Of a stretch of 27,800 nucleotides of DNA, positions 17,134 through 25,308 are shown one piece after another. Below the pieces are notes generated by a model, which ran no database searches, was not told where the DNA came from, and worked only from the letters and a program-made list of their open reading frames with translations. The translations under genes and the position numbers were made by a program. Source of the DNA: Ectocarpus siliculosus (taxonomy: Eukaryota > Sar > Phaeophyceae > Ectocarpales > Ectocarpaceae); assembly GCA_000310025.1 (NCBI GenBank), contig FN649731.1:76181-103980 (forward strand), given 5' to 3'. Each line of letters opens with the position of its first letter. The first letter of the stretch is position 1.

Positions 17134-19697
17134 GTAAGAGAGAAGGAAGAAAACGCAAGAGAGAGAGAGAGACACACACACAGACAAGACGGGGGGGACC
17201 GCGGCCGGGAAGTCGGGTAACCAGGCCAGCCAACCGATAGAAGAATGAACAAGGACGCAATCGCTGATTGAGGATGATGGTCGAGCGGGGGGCACGGACG
17301 TGGTCGACTACAGGAGGTTCATTGGCGCCAATAGCTGTTGGACATTCCGGATATTTTACATTGTCTTGATGCGTACCTTATGTTGGGTTAGCATTGTCGC
17401 CACGGAAGTCTGCCTCCTCGTCCAATGGCTACGGAACAGGAGATGCTAAATAGAGATAACGTAACATCATTCGCCACAATGTACAGCGCTACCACCTTGA
17501 CCTATTATTGCCTACACACAAATACACACGTTTGGCATTAGAAGTGTTTCGTGTTTTCAACCGCACTGAGACTGACGTTTCATTGGTCAGCCGGTTAGCG
17601 CGGGCGATGCAAATAATAAAGAAACACACACGTTCACGTTTAGAATCATGAAGGCATGCAAGTAGTGCGTACCTGCACATCGCCTTGGCAGGCGGCTTTA
17701 TGCAGAGCGGTGCGTCCCGACCCTCCCGTCTTTAAGTTCACATCGGCGCCGGCGGCCAAGAGCTGTGCGACGATGCCACGTTCACCTGGCGATACATGAA
17801 CATACAACACGCCGCGGAATGGGGGCCGGCCAAGCGCTATTTGTATCTACATGTCAGACGATGCACAAGGGTTCGGAATAGGGTCCGTTATGACACACCT
17901 CTCTCCGTGACGTGAATCAACATATGCACGCAAGAGAGAGCGAAAGAGAGAAGGAGAGAGGGAGAGAGAGTGAGACAGACAAGACACACACACAGAGAGG
18001 GCGGGGAGGCAGGGAGGGACAAGTAAATGTTGAGACGTGGACCGACTCCATCAGCTCTCTTCGTGTGGAATTCTGCAATTTCTAGGCTCTGCAAGGGCGC
18101 GTGCGAAACGCGTGCACACGCCAGCATGGTGACGGCCCTGCTACCGCCGCCACCGCCGCCGTCACGGCCGCCGTCACCAATAAACGAGCCAGGGTTGACC
18201 TTGCTCAAACACGAGACGTAGCTCCGTCGAATCACGAGCAACACATCCACTCAACATGTGTGTGTACGTCGTGGGTCTTTCTTTTCGTAAGCATCGATGA
18301 CCGGCTGACCAATGAAAATACGTCAGTCTTAGAGCGGCTGAAAACAGAGAATAGCCTGGAAAGCTGGACGTGTATCTACGTTTCCAAAAGAAAAATGAAA
18401 CGTAGCCACCCTAAGGACCGACCTTCGCCGATGGCGGTCTGGAGCGGAGTCTCCCCTCCCCGCATGCGCTTGTCCACGCTGGCGCCGTGCTGTAGCAGGA
18501 GGCGGACCATTTCCGGACGGCCGAGGAAGCAGGACAGCCCCAGCAGGTAAACGGGGGCCTTGCCTCCTCGCCCCTTTGGTCAGGAAAAGGTGCAGCACCA
18601 GCACCAGCACCAACAGGAGGCAGATTGGTGTAGCAGCAGCACCAGCATCAGCAAGAGGTGGATGTTGTAATGGCACGGAAAATGTGCGAACAGGGTCAAA
18701 AGCAGCAGCAGCAGCAGCAGTAGCTGCACGTTACGAGAAAACTGATACTCCTACGGCAAAGGGCCAACAGTGGCGGCAAACAGGGCAGCGGACAATCAGG
18801 CGCCGTATCTTGTGCACGAGAGGCTGCACGCTTCGGGTGCATACGCATACATGCATGGACTACACCCGACGTTCGAAGCCGGGACTTTCTCGACAACAAT
18901 CACGGCAAGAAAGTATCGCGGGGTAATTCCCAACATTTTTCTCAAGGTAGTGTCTACAGCAGTAGTGCTGGAGAAAATCGTAGAGAACGCACAGCTCAGG
19001 ACGCACGTCTGGCCTCTGTACCGGCGTGTAACTGGATCCCGGGATCTCGGGATTTGAAATTTGAATTTGAAAAGCAACTCTATCCTGTGTCTGTCAACCA
19101 TCGACCTCGGAACACGGCCCAGTTTCCCAGAACCCCCCAAACGTCCCCAGACCCCAGACCGTTTGAGCCAGATAGCCTCGTACTACACTGCCTTTTTGAT
19201 GTTTGCCTGTTCATCCGCTGTCTGTCTGCTCCCTCTCTTCTGTGCAGGAGCTCAAGGAACGAATGTGTACAATAGACTACGGCGGTACCGGCGGTATTTA
19301 GTGCAGTCTACTGCTGCTGTTGTAGCAGCGGCGGCGCAATTGTTCCACTTTTTACATAGACTAGATAGAACCTACGGGCTACAGCAGCAGTGGTACAATG
19401 CTGCACGGACTTGCTTCAGCCAGCCATCGAAATAAAAATGGATCACAACAGCGTCTACGAAGTAAGCTCTCTAGGTTCCTTCTTCTCCCGTTAATTTCCC
19501 AGAAAATGGCGCCTATCTGTAGCACTAGGAGGGATTATGACTTGATGACATGCGTACAATTTCCAGCACACACTTACGTCGGACGGGATGTTCGGATCTA
19601 CTCCGGCCTCGAGCATGCGAGCTGCTAGCCCGGTGTGTGCGCAAGAGATGGCCTCCACCATCGTGCACGCGGCGTCGAATTCGCGTAGGGTAGGCAT
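14377..19697 (-). CDS. Ankyrin-repeat protein, six-exon gene (486 aa)
   Basis: Six minus-strand exons join with GT-AG introns and consistent phases (0, 1, 0, 2, 0): 19697-19578, 18573-18423, 17785-17673, 16980-16784, 15663-15432 and 15024-14377, totalling 1461 nt. The joined protein carries about nine or ten ankyrin units over residues 1 to about 315. Consensus pieces include MVRLLLQHGASVD, GETPLQTA, IVAQLLAAGADVN, GRTALHKAACQGDVQ, MPIHLAADEGNLPALKELV, GYTPLAISAQGGHVSIVRML and TALHFSAGY. Several units are split by introns and become complete only after joining, which is strong support for the model. The last 170 or so residues are low-complexity with an acidic EKEWVDSDESFDEAF stretch. Ankyrin repeats bind protein partners; the partner here is unknown. 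There is no kinase, membrane or zinc-finger domain. The first ATG follows an in-frame TGA 11 codons upstream. The 3' end is the least certain part, since a donor-like GGTGTGTGTATG near 14480 could lead to another exon. Confidence 0.8.
15432..15663 (-). CDS. Ankyrin gene exon 5
   Basis: It completes codon 194 and encodes residues 195-271, including GYTPLAISAQGGHVSIVRML. The acceptor GGGTTTTCAG is preceded by a T-rich tract, and the donor GTGAGT follows VEGG. Confidence 0.85.
16590..16760. repeat. Intronic cluster of CCCTACAGAA repeats with hairpin
   Basis: Three variants of a unit of about 43 bp containing ACACTTCCAGTA and TACCCTACAGAA occur here. A 9-bp hairpin, TGTTACAGA-loop-TCTGTAACA, lies at 16650-16672. 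GCAGAAGT near the left end and ACTTCTGC near the right end are inverted, as in a small MITE. The cluster lies in ankyrin intron 4, just below the exon 4 donor. Confidence 0.5.
16784..16980 (-). CDS. Ankyrin gene exon 4
   Basis: It encodes residues 129-193 plus two bases of codon 194. It continues the unit begun in exon 3 (GDVQ then IIKKVIEGGARLD), followed by MPIHLAADEGNLPALKELV. The acceptor CCCTGTCCAG lies directly beside the large microsatellite, and the donor is GTAAGT. Confidence 0.85.
16981..17190 (+). repeat. Compound GA / CAGA microsatellite
   Basis: Roughly 200 bp of (GA)n, (CAGA)n and (CA)n repeats, with 11 to 13 consecutive CAGA-type units in the middle. In the sense of the ankyrin gene it is a CT/CTGT pyrimidine tract that ends at the exon 4 acceptor. 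Confidence 0.95.
17505..17650 (-). repeat. Dispersed repeat E in ankyrin intron 3
   Basis: The minus strand contains ACCGGCTGACCAATGAAACG, TCAGTCTCAGTGCGG and TTGAAAACAC, flanked by GTGTGTGTTTC and AACGTGTGTAT. The same order occurs on the plus strand at 18245-18390, so the two copies are inverted and flank exon 3. Confidence 0.7.
17673..17785 (-). CDS. Ankyrin gene exon 3
   Basis: This 113-nt exon supplies the last two bases of codon 91 and residues 92-128, joining GETPLQTAIGEG to ERGIVAQLLAAGADVN, a textbook ankyrin unit. Acceptor ATGTATCGCCAG and donor GTACGC bound it. It was too short to stand out as a reading frame on its own. Confidence 0.8.
17928..18022 (+). repeat. GA-rich microsatellite
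   Basis: Interrupted GAGA and CAGACA repeats lie in ankyrin intron 2, pyrimidine-rich on the sense strand, about 140 nt before exon 3. Confidence 0.85.
18245..18390 (+). repeat. Dispersed repeat E in ankyrin intron 2
   Basis: ACCGGCTGACCAATGAAAAT, ACGTCAGTCTTAGAGCGG and CTGAAAACAG form a core of about 45 bp with few differences from the intron 3 copy. The flanks also match loosely (ATGTGTGTGT before, GGACGTGTAT after). Confidence 0.7.
18423..18573 (-). CDS. Ankyrin gene exon 2
   Basis: It encodes residues 41-90 plus one base of codon 91. The acceptor follows TTTTCCTGACCAAAG and the donor is GTCGGT. A second in-frame acceptor 15 nt inside (after GGCAAG) is possible but has no pyrimidine tract. 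The upstream intron carries a CTG-rich repeat. Confidence 0.75.
18590..18725 (+). repeat. CAG/CAC trinucleotide-rich stretch
   Basis: Interrupted AGCACC and CAGCAG units include seven consecutive CAG-type triplets near 18702-18722. It is intronic (ankyrin intron 1), CTG-rich on the sense strand, just before exon 2. Confidence 0.8.
19578..19697 (-). CDS. Ankyrin gene exon 1 (start codon)
   Basis: It encodes residues 1-40, starting MPTLREFDAAC and ending GVDPNIPSD, which is the second half of an ankyrin unit. The donor is a consensus GTAAGT at 19577-19572, phase 0. The codons preceding the ATG reach a stop without another ATG. Confidence 0.75.
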
Positions 19698-19979
19698 GAT
19701 GAGGATGGTTTGGTGGTAGTGAACCCATCAACTTAATGCAGCCAGCTCCCAGCTCCGCGCCGGTGGCGCCGGTCGTGCATACGCCAAAGCTGGCGAGATA
19801 AAAAGGTTCTCCAGCTGGAAAACGCCTCCCAGAACCACACCCTACAACGCCTCATTTGAATTGAACGGGTCACACCGCCGCAGCAACAACGGCTGGCGGC
19901 CAACGCGATAGTGGCGGCGTTCCCTTCAGCAGCTCACACCAGCCTCATACCAGTCTACGACAGCAGATGGAGGTTGATT

Positions 19980-20030
19980 CTAATCGCGGAAGCTGACTAG
20001 CCGGATGGTCTAGTTCCGCGATTAAAAGAT
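19980..20030 (+). repeat. 37-bp repeat, first copy, with 11-bp hairpin stem
   Basis: TGACTAGCCGGATGGTCTAG continues to AAAAGAT and is repeated exactly at 20256-20292. In this copy TAATCGCGGAA lies just upstream and pairs with TTCCGCGATTA inside it, giving an 11-bp stem. The second copy lacks the left arm. The GGATGGTCTAGT string resembles a tRNA A-box. Confidence 0.7.
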
Positions 20031-20181
20031 ATGCGCTGAGCTCGTTAGCACCCGGCCGGATCACATGGGCTTGAGGCTGTTAGAAGCTTAATCACTGGGA
20101 TTGAGCGTAGAGATCTCCGGGGACGGACCCCTCGCCAGACGCCGCTGTTTGGTAAACAAATGGCGGTTCTTGTGTAAGTGG

Positions 20182-20252
20182 ACCGATTGGGATTCGAACC
20201 CGTGCGTGGAACCTTGTGTAAGAACGCTTTGACCATTAGACCACTAAGTCAA
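20182..20252 (-). repeat. tRNA-like sequence (probably SINE-derived)
   Basis: The minus strand has TAGTGGTCTAATGG (A-box-like, 20246-20233) and GGTTCGAATCC (perfect B-box, 20200-20190) with tRNA-like spacing over about 71 nt. The acceptor ends do not pair and the anticodon loop would be too small, so I do not call a functional tRNA. It is flanked by the two 37-bp repeats, which suggests one composite element spanning roughly 19980-20306. Confidence 0.5.
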
Positions 20253-20255
20253 CGT

Positions 20256-20306
20256 TGACTAGCCGGATGGTCTAGTTCCGCGATTAAAAGATTTTTTTTT
20301 TTTTTT
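20256..20306 (+). repeat. 37-bp repeat, second copy, followed by T15
   Basis: This is an exact second copy of the 37-bp repeat at 19994-20030. It runs straight into 15 T (20292-20306), then GTGGT and the inverted copia fragment. Confidence 0.8.
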
Positions 20307-20311
20307 GTGGT

Positions 20312-20548
20312 GTTCATCAAGCCTACATCCAAGAACATACTCATGTCCATCAAAGGCAAATTATCCTGGGACTCAAGGGGCATGATCTCTATCTCTCGCG
20401 ACACATTCGGGTTCACGACTGAGGGGGACAGGACGTCGGATGAGGCGATGGCTGCGGCTAGGGCAGGCTGAAAATCTCGGATCGACGGAGACACTAAATC
20501 AACATCGATAGGCGGGGAAGCATCACTCGGAGGTACTACACCGGAAGT
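20312..20548 (-). mobile_element. Inverted 237-bp copy of copia internal sequence
   Basis: The minus strand is, as far as I can read by eye, identical and gap-free to 23268-23504 inside the element. It encodes the same peptide from TSGVVPPSDASPPIDVD to DVGLMN. It abuts the surviving 62 bp of the 5' LTR with a GT dinucleotide shared at the joint. On its own strand it ends ACCAC followed by A15. It is a rearranged copy, not a separate gene. Confidence 0.9.
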
Positions 20549-20608
20549 CATGGCCGAGCTGCTCTACGCTCCCATCACACACAACTGAGCCACCCGAATT
20601 ATCGATCA
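20547..20608 (+). repeat. 5' LTR remnant (last 62 bp)
   Basis: Identical to 27516-27577. It begins GTCATGGCCGAGCTGCTCTA and ends TTATCGATCA. Sequence before and after differs between the two copies, as expected at a truncated left end and at the junction with the internal region. Confidence 0.85.
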
Positions 20609-20692
20609 CGCTAGCGTATGACACGTCGTCTACGAGATTCGAGTCGAGCTTAGTTTGGAGTATCGCTTTGCGGCGATCAGCAGCAGCCACCG

Positions 20693-22165
20693 ATGAGCGA
20701 CACCGAGCAAGATCGAGTGAGCGCCCGACTAGCAGAGGAGGAAGCCCGGATCAACTACTTGGTCGAACAGAGGGTAGAAGCAAGACTGGCCGAGATGTCG
20801 AGGCAAGAAGCAGAGGAGCGGAGGACAGATGACGTCCGGACCGGAAGAGAGCACGAGGATCGCCACCAGCAACACGCGGGGCGGCCATCGGCCAACCCGA
20901 CGACCGACGAAATCGCCCGCACACTCGCCGACGCCCTCACCGGTCGACTTCACGTCTCATCAGGGGACATGGGTAGAGTACCCATTAACGCAGGGACGGT
21001 TCGAATGACTGAGACTAAGCGCCTAGCGCCTTGGGATGGTGTTTTCAAGCAAAGGGAGGATGAGCAGGCTAAGTTTTTGATTTTTCGATCGAACATGGTA
21101 GCTATGTTTGCCCAGGAAGGAGTGCGTGACGTAGTACTGACAGAAGAAAAAATTCCAGTTGGGAAAGAAGGCGTGAGCATGGAGGAGATGCGTAGGGTGC
21201 ATTCGAGTGGAAGGGTAGAAAAGGCAATAACGGCGTGGAACCTGCTGATCACGACAGTGACATACATGCCAATCCTAACCCAGATCATCGCCGATGGGAG
21301 CCCTAGTGGAGGTTGGAAGATATTCCTCGATTATTACGAGCCGCGTGCCAGGGCCGAAAAAGAAAGGCTGTCATCTCAATATCACGCTCTTGAGATGAAA
21401 GTAGGGGAGACCCCGCAAGAGTACTTCGGGAGATTTGCTGTTTTGCGCAGTAGGCTCGCCTCGCACGGTGTTGTTTTCTCCGACGATGATGCCAATGCCC
21501 ACATGGTATACCACCTTTCCGACGAGTACTCGGTAGAGAAGAAGATTCTGACCATGTCACCGATTCCCCCCTCGCGCGAAACAATTGAAAAGGCTGTGCG
21601 AGATGCTCATGCGGACTCGGTTCGCCGTCGGGAGGGGGAACCGAAGAATGGCGCGGGGCACGCGTTCGTCGCTTCCGGTGGCATCCGGGGCGATGGACGT
21701 GTCCAAAATGGGTCGTGTGGAAACGGCGGGGGTCAGGACGGAGACGGAGGCGCCCGGAGTCGGAGCAGGAGCAGGGTGAGAGGAAACAAGAAAGGCGGAG
21801 GCGAGAGAGGAGCCGACAACGACCGCTGCTACCTACATCCGCGCTTGTTCCACACCAACGCCCAGTGCTACACCCAGCGCGACCGTCGGAAGGAGCAGGA
21901 GCAGCAGCAGCCCCAACAGCAGCAGTCTCAGCAACAGCAACCCCAACAGCAGCAGTCTCAGCAACAGCAGCCTCAGCAACAGCAGTCTCAGCAACAGCAA
22001 CTTCACGGACCGCCGCCGCAGCAGCCGAGCTACAGTGGGGGGGGCTGGGGCGGTGGGCCTCAGCACGGACCTCACAGCGGCTACGGAGGACAAGCATCAG
22101 CACAGGTATGCAGCGCCCCCTCGTCCTCCACAACCGCCTTGGCGGCCTCCGTACGGGCACGCTAA
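20693..22165 (+). CDS. gag: copia Gag (490 aa)
   Basis: The Gag precursor packages the retrotransposon RNA into virus-like particles in the cytoplasm. The N-terminus (1-60) is a charged coiled-coil-like stretch, rich in Glu and Arg. Residues about 105-300 have the pattern of copia-type Gag (UBN2-like): WNLLITTVTYMP, then WKIFLDYYEPRARAEKERLS, then YHALEMKVGETPQEYFGRF. An Arg/Ser/Gly-rich basic segment follows. Next is a zinc-knuckle-like CYLHPRLFHTNAQC at 379-392, spaced C-x2-H-x4-H-x4-C. A glutamine-rich repeat of roughly 40 residues (21897-22000) follows. The start ATG is the first in frame after the LTR remnant. The frame ends at 22165, while protease continues in the +1 frame, so either a programmed frameshift or a one-base insertion separates Gag from Pol. 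Confidence 0.85.
   Translation: MSDTEQDRVSARLAEEEARINYLVEQRVEARLAEMSRQEAEERRTDDVRTGREHEDRHQQHAGRPSANPTTDEIARTLADALTGRLHVSSGDMGRVPINAGTVRMTETKRLAPWDGVFKQREDEQAKFLIFRSNMVAMFAQEGVRDVVLTEEKIPVGKEGVSMEEMRRVHSSGRVEKAITAWNLLITTVTYMPILTQIIADGSPSGGWKIFLDYYEPRARAEKERLSSQYHALEMKVGETPQEYFGRFAVLRSRLASHGVVFSDDDANAHMVYHLSDEYSVEKKILTMSPIPPSRETIEKAVRDAHADSVRRREGEPKNGAGHAFVASGGIRGDGRVQNGSCGNGGGQDGDGGARSRSRSRVRGNKKGGGERGADNDRCYLHPRLFHTNAQCYTQRDRRKEQEQQQPQQQQSQQQQPQQQQSQQQQPQQQQSQQQQLHGPPPQQPSYSGGGWGGGPQHGPHSGYGGQASAQVCSAPSSSTTALAASVRAR
21897..22005 (+). repeat. Glutamine-encoding minisatellite in gag
   Basis: Units of about 30 bp made of CAGCAACAGCAA, CCCCAACAGCAG and CAGTCT variants encode QQQ-Q/P/S repeats. 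A second, pure CAG run at about 22236-22259 occurs early in the pol frame. Confidence 0.85.
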
Positions 22166-25100
22166 TGTGATGCACGCGTATAGTGCTATGCCCTACGGGG
22201 GGCCCGCGAATGGTACCGAGTATGGCGGGTGGGAGCAGCAGCAGCAGCAGCAGCAGCAGCCTTCGCCAGACTACTACCAGCAGCAGCCGTACTACCCGCC
22301 TCCGACACCGTACTACCAGCAGCAGCAGCCACCATCGCAGCCTCCGCCACCGCCGTCGTTTCAGCCGCAGCAGCAGCAGCACTCCACCCATGCCCCGCCC
22401 CAGTCGCCCTCTCCCGGAGCAGCAACCTATCCGCCTGGGCATCTCCACTCCCTGATGGCACACTTTGTGTCCGCTGACGAGATGAGTTCGCTTTCGGTTT
22501 CGAGTGATGTAAGCAGTGTCGCATGTGGTGATGATCTTGGCTTTGCTTTGTCTGCACAGAGTTGCGAATACAGTCCTGGTAGGGAGGTATTTTGGTCTGA
22601 TAGCGGTGCAAGCAACCATTTTGTGAGTAACAGCTCCAAGATGTACAACATCTCGCCTGTCCCCCCCGGCAAAGAATTCATCAAAGTAGGCAATGGTGCT
22701 TATTTGCGCGTGGAGTGCGTAGGTAGTGTCAATCTGGCATTTCACATGGCAGGAGGTCGATCGGGAGAAGCGGATTTCTGTGTCCAATTGACAGACGTGT
22801 ACGTAGTACCAGGGATTTCGTTCAACTTGTTCTCTCTGCACCACACGCAGAAAAAGCACAGGATAATGTTGGATGAGAGGGGTGTGCACCTTTTCGGTCG
22901 TCGGCTTAGTTTCGCATATTCGGATATCGGATGCTCTCTATCGGCCACCCGCTTGCCTCCCTCGTACCGCGACGGTGATGTAATCCCCTCTACCGTTGTC
23001 CCTCCCCCCGTTGTCCGCCAAGCGTCTCCGCCTGGTGTTGGTACTGGCCTTTTTGCGCAAAACCCCCCTCCCCCTTCTCAGATTTCAGGATCGGGTGCAG
23101 GATGCGGTCCGAGTTCCAGCTTCCCGTCCATCGGTCCCGCCGGTGTTGTACCTTCGGCTTCGAGTTTCCCGTCCATCGGTCCCGCCGGTGTTGTACCTTC
23201 GGCTTCGAGCTTCCCGCCCATCGGCGCTGCCGGTGTCGTACCTTCGAGTTCGAGCATCCCGTCCACCACTTCCGGTGTAGTACCTCCGAGTGATGCTTCC
23301 CCGCCTATCGATGTTGATTTAGTGTCTCCGTCGATCCGAGATTTTCAGCCTGCCCTAGCCGCAGCCATCGCCTCATCCGACGTCCTGTCCCCCTCAGTCG
23401 TGAACCCGAATGTGTCGCGAGAGATAGAGATCATGCCCCTTGAGTCCCAGGATAATTTGCCTTTGATGGACATGAGTATGTTCTTGGATGTAGGCTTGAT
23501 GAACGGACAGGACTCGGTCCCGCCGGGTAACTTTTATCCCGACCCATTAGGCGTATGTGAGTCCGTGAAGCCCCCCGTTGCGTTCGCTGTGATGCAAGAT
23601 GAGTTGGACGTGCTCAGAGACTTTGTTGTCGAGTGCCGTGTGCAGCAAGATGTAGGTCCCCCCTCCCTTTCCCATGCTTTGGCGATTATCGCCCCCGGTG
23701 GTCCAGCGTTCACTGTAGGAAAACCCACGTCCACCATCGACATTAATTTGTTCCACGCTTCCACCGGCCACGTGAATGAATTCTTGATGAGGGAAACCGC
23801 AAAGCAGCAGGGTGTTCAATTGGTGGGGGAACTGCAGCCATGCGTCGGCTGCATCGAGGCGAAGGGCAGGAGGGCCCCGGTGCCGCGGCGTGGAGTCACC
23901 CGCGCGGCGGTACCGTTCGGCAAGGTACACATCGACATCACCGGCCCGTACTCTGAGGCGTTCGATGGTTCTCGTTACCTGATCATGTTCGTGGACAGCG
24001 CGTCGCGGTGGCAACGGGCGTACGGCATGCGGGCCAAGAGCGACACCCTGACGTACACGCGGCGCTTCCTCGCCGACCTGAACGGCAACGGTACTCCGGG
24101 GTGTTTCCGCATGGACAACGGTGGTGAGTTCACCAGTGCTGCCTTCGTCGAGTTCTGCGACGCCGCTGGCATCCGGCGCGAGTACACCGCGCCCGACACC
24201 CCGAAGCAGAATGCGGTCGTCGAGAGCGCAATCTGGCGCGCTATGAAGGGGGGCCACGCCGCCCGTCGCCACGTCCTCTCCATGGGCCACGTCGACCTCG
24301 CCTCTATCCCCGGTATGGACGCCAACGGACACCGGCTGTGGCTTGCATCGGCGATCTGGGCCTCCGGCTGCTTCAACCGTTCCGCGACGTCGGCCAACCC
24401 GGCCTGGATGTCGCCGTTCGAGGCCTTCTTCGGACGTAAACCGCCGCTCAACGTCGTCCCTTTTTTCCAGGAGGGGATGATGCGCGTGAAGCGCGCCAGC
24501 AAGGCGGACGTCCAATCCGTGCGTTGCTTCTACATGCACGGAGCGCGCAACCACTCCGCCGCCACTGCCGTCGTTCTCCGCGCCGACACCGGAAGGATCT
24601 GCCTGTCCAACAACGTCGTGTGGATCAACCGCCGCACCGCCGTGCCGGCGCCGGTACCGGCCAGCGGGGGGGGCTCTTCGGTCACCGCGGCGCCCTCGCC
24701 GGCCGCCGCCGTTCCTGCAGCCGCTGCCGCACCGCCACCGCCATGGGCATCGCGGACGTACACCTACACCCCGCCCACAGCGACCACCGCTTCGCCGCCG
24801 CCCACTTCTCCGTCGATCTTCACAGAGTCCGGAGCCGCGTCGCCGATCTCCACGGCGTCTTCGAGTGCACCGCCGTCCACCGCAGCCACGCCGCCCCGTC
24901 CACCGCCGACACCCCCGCCCGCAAGCGCCGCCGCTCCCGCTCCCCATCACCCGCCGCTTTCACAGCGAGCCGTCAGAGAATTGGGCGAGAAGGAAACCAG
25001 AGTGCATGGCCGTACGCGCGGCGACCGAGTGCGCTTCATGGATGAGCAACAGCAACCGCCGTCGCCGTCAGGTGGCGGCACCGCTCTCCAAACACCGCCT

Positions 25101-25308
25101 TGGGCTGCTGTCGATGATGGGCAAGGATGCGCTCGTCTCGTCGCTCGCCACCCGGGAGGCCGTCGATCAAGGACGTCGAGACCTGCCACCGTCCGCCAGC
25201 ATCGCCCCTCCCGCTCCCCCACCGCCGCAAGATACGAGTTTAGCAGGCCATGGGAGCGGGGGGGCCGCAGGAGCTGGAGGGCCGGGGGGCCTGCACATGT
25301 TCGCAGCA
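22080..25308 (+). pseudogene. pol: copia Pol, protease and integrase part
   Basis: This frame, +1 to gag, first encodes a Tyr/Gln/Pro-rich linker (polyQ at about 22236). The aspartic protease follows with its DSGAS active site at 22599. The integrase zinc-binding motif comes next: H-A-S-T-G-H near 23753 and C-x2-C at 23841-23852. The catalytic core has Asp in HIDITGPY (23934), Asp in RMDNGGEF (24114) and Glu in NAVVESAIW (24222). Thirty-five residues separate the last two, the DD35E spacing. The integrase C-terminus includes RTAVPAPVPA and a long Pro/Ala/Ser/Thr linker. Somewhere between about 25050 and 25310 the coding signal moves to the next frame, consistent with a one-base insertion or two-base loss, so the frame stop at 25364 is not the natural end. 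Nominally the frame could start at ATG 22035. Confidence 0.85.
23105..23280 (+). repeat. 45-bp coding tandem repeat between protease and integrase
   Basis: Three 15-residue units (SFPSIGPAGVVPSAS and variants) and a partial fourth (SIPSTTSGVVPPSD) follow one another. The first two are nearly identical at nucleotide level. The left breakpoint of the inverted copy falls inside the partial unit at 23268. Confidence 0.85.

Noticed and set aside
16780-17295. Long Ser/Leu/Cys/Val-rich minus-strand frames and Arg/Glu-rich plus-strand frames over the microsatellite
   Set aside because: They are simple translations of GA/CAGA repeats. Only the exon 4 part (16784-16980) is coding.
20249-20551. A 100-residue minus-strand frame as a separate gene
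   Set aside because: Residues up to GLMN are an inverted copy of the copia polyprotein. The rest reads through the T tract and tRNA-like sequence.
21303-22889. A 528-codon minus-strand open frame
   Set aside because: It lies antisense to gag and protease. The translated sequence is Arg/Leu/Val-rich low complexity caused by the CAG and GC-rich sense codons.
23547-24950. A 467-codon minus-strand open frame
   Set aside because: It is antisense to the integrase region, where the plus strand has a complete DD35E core. The minus frame has only Arg/Gly-rich sequence.
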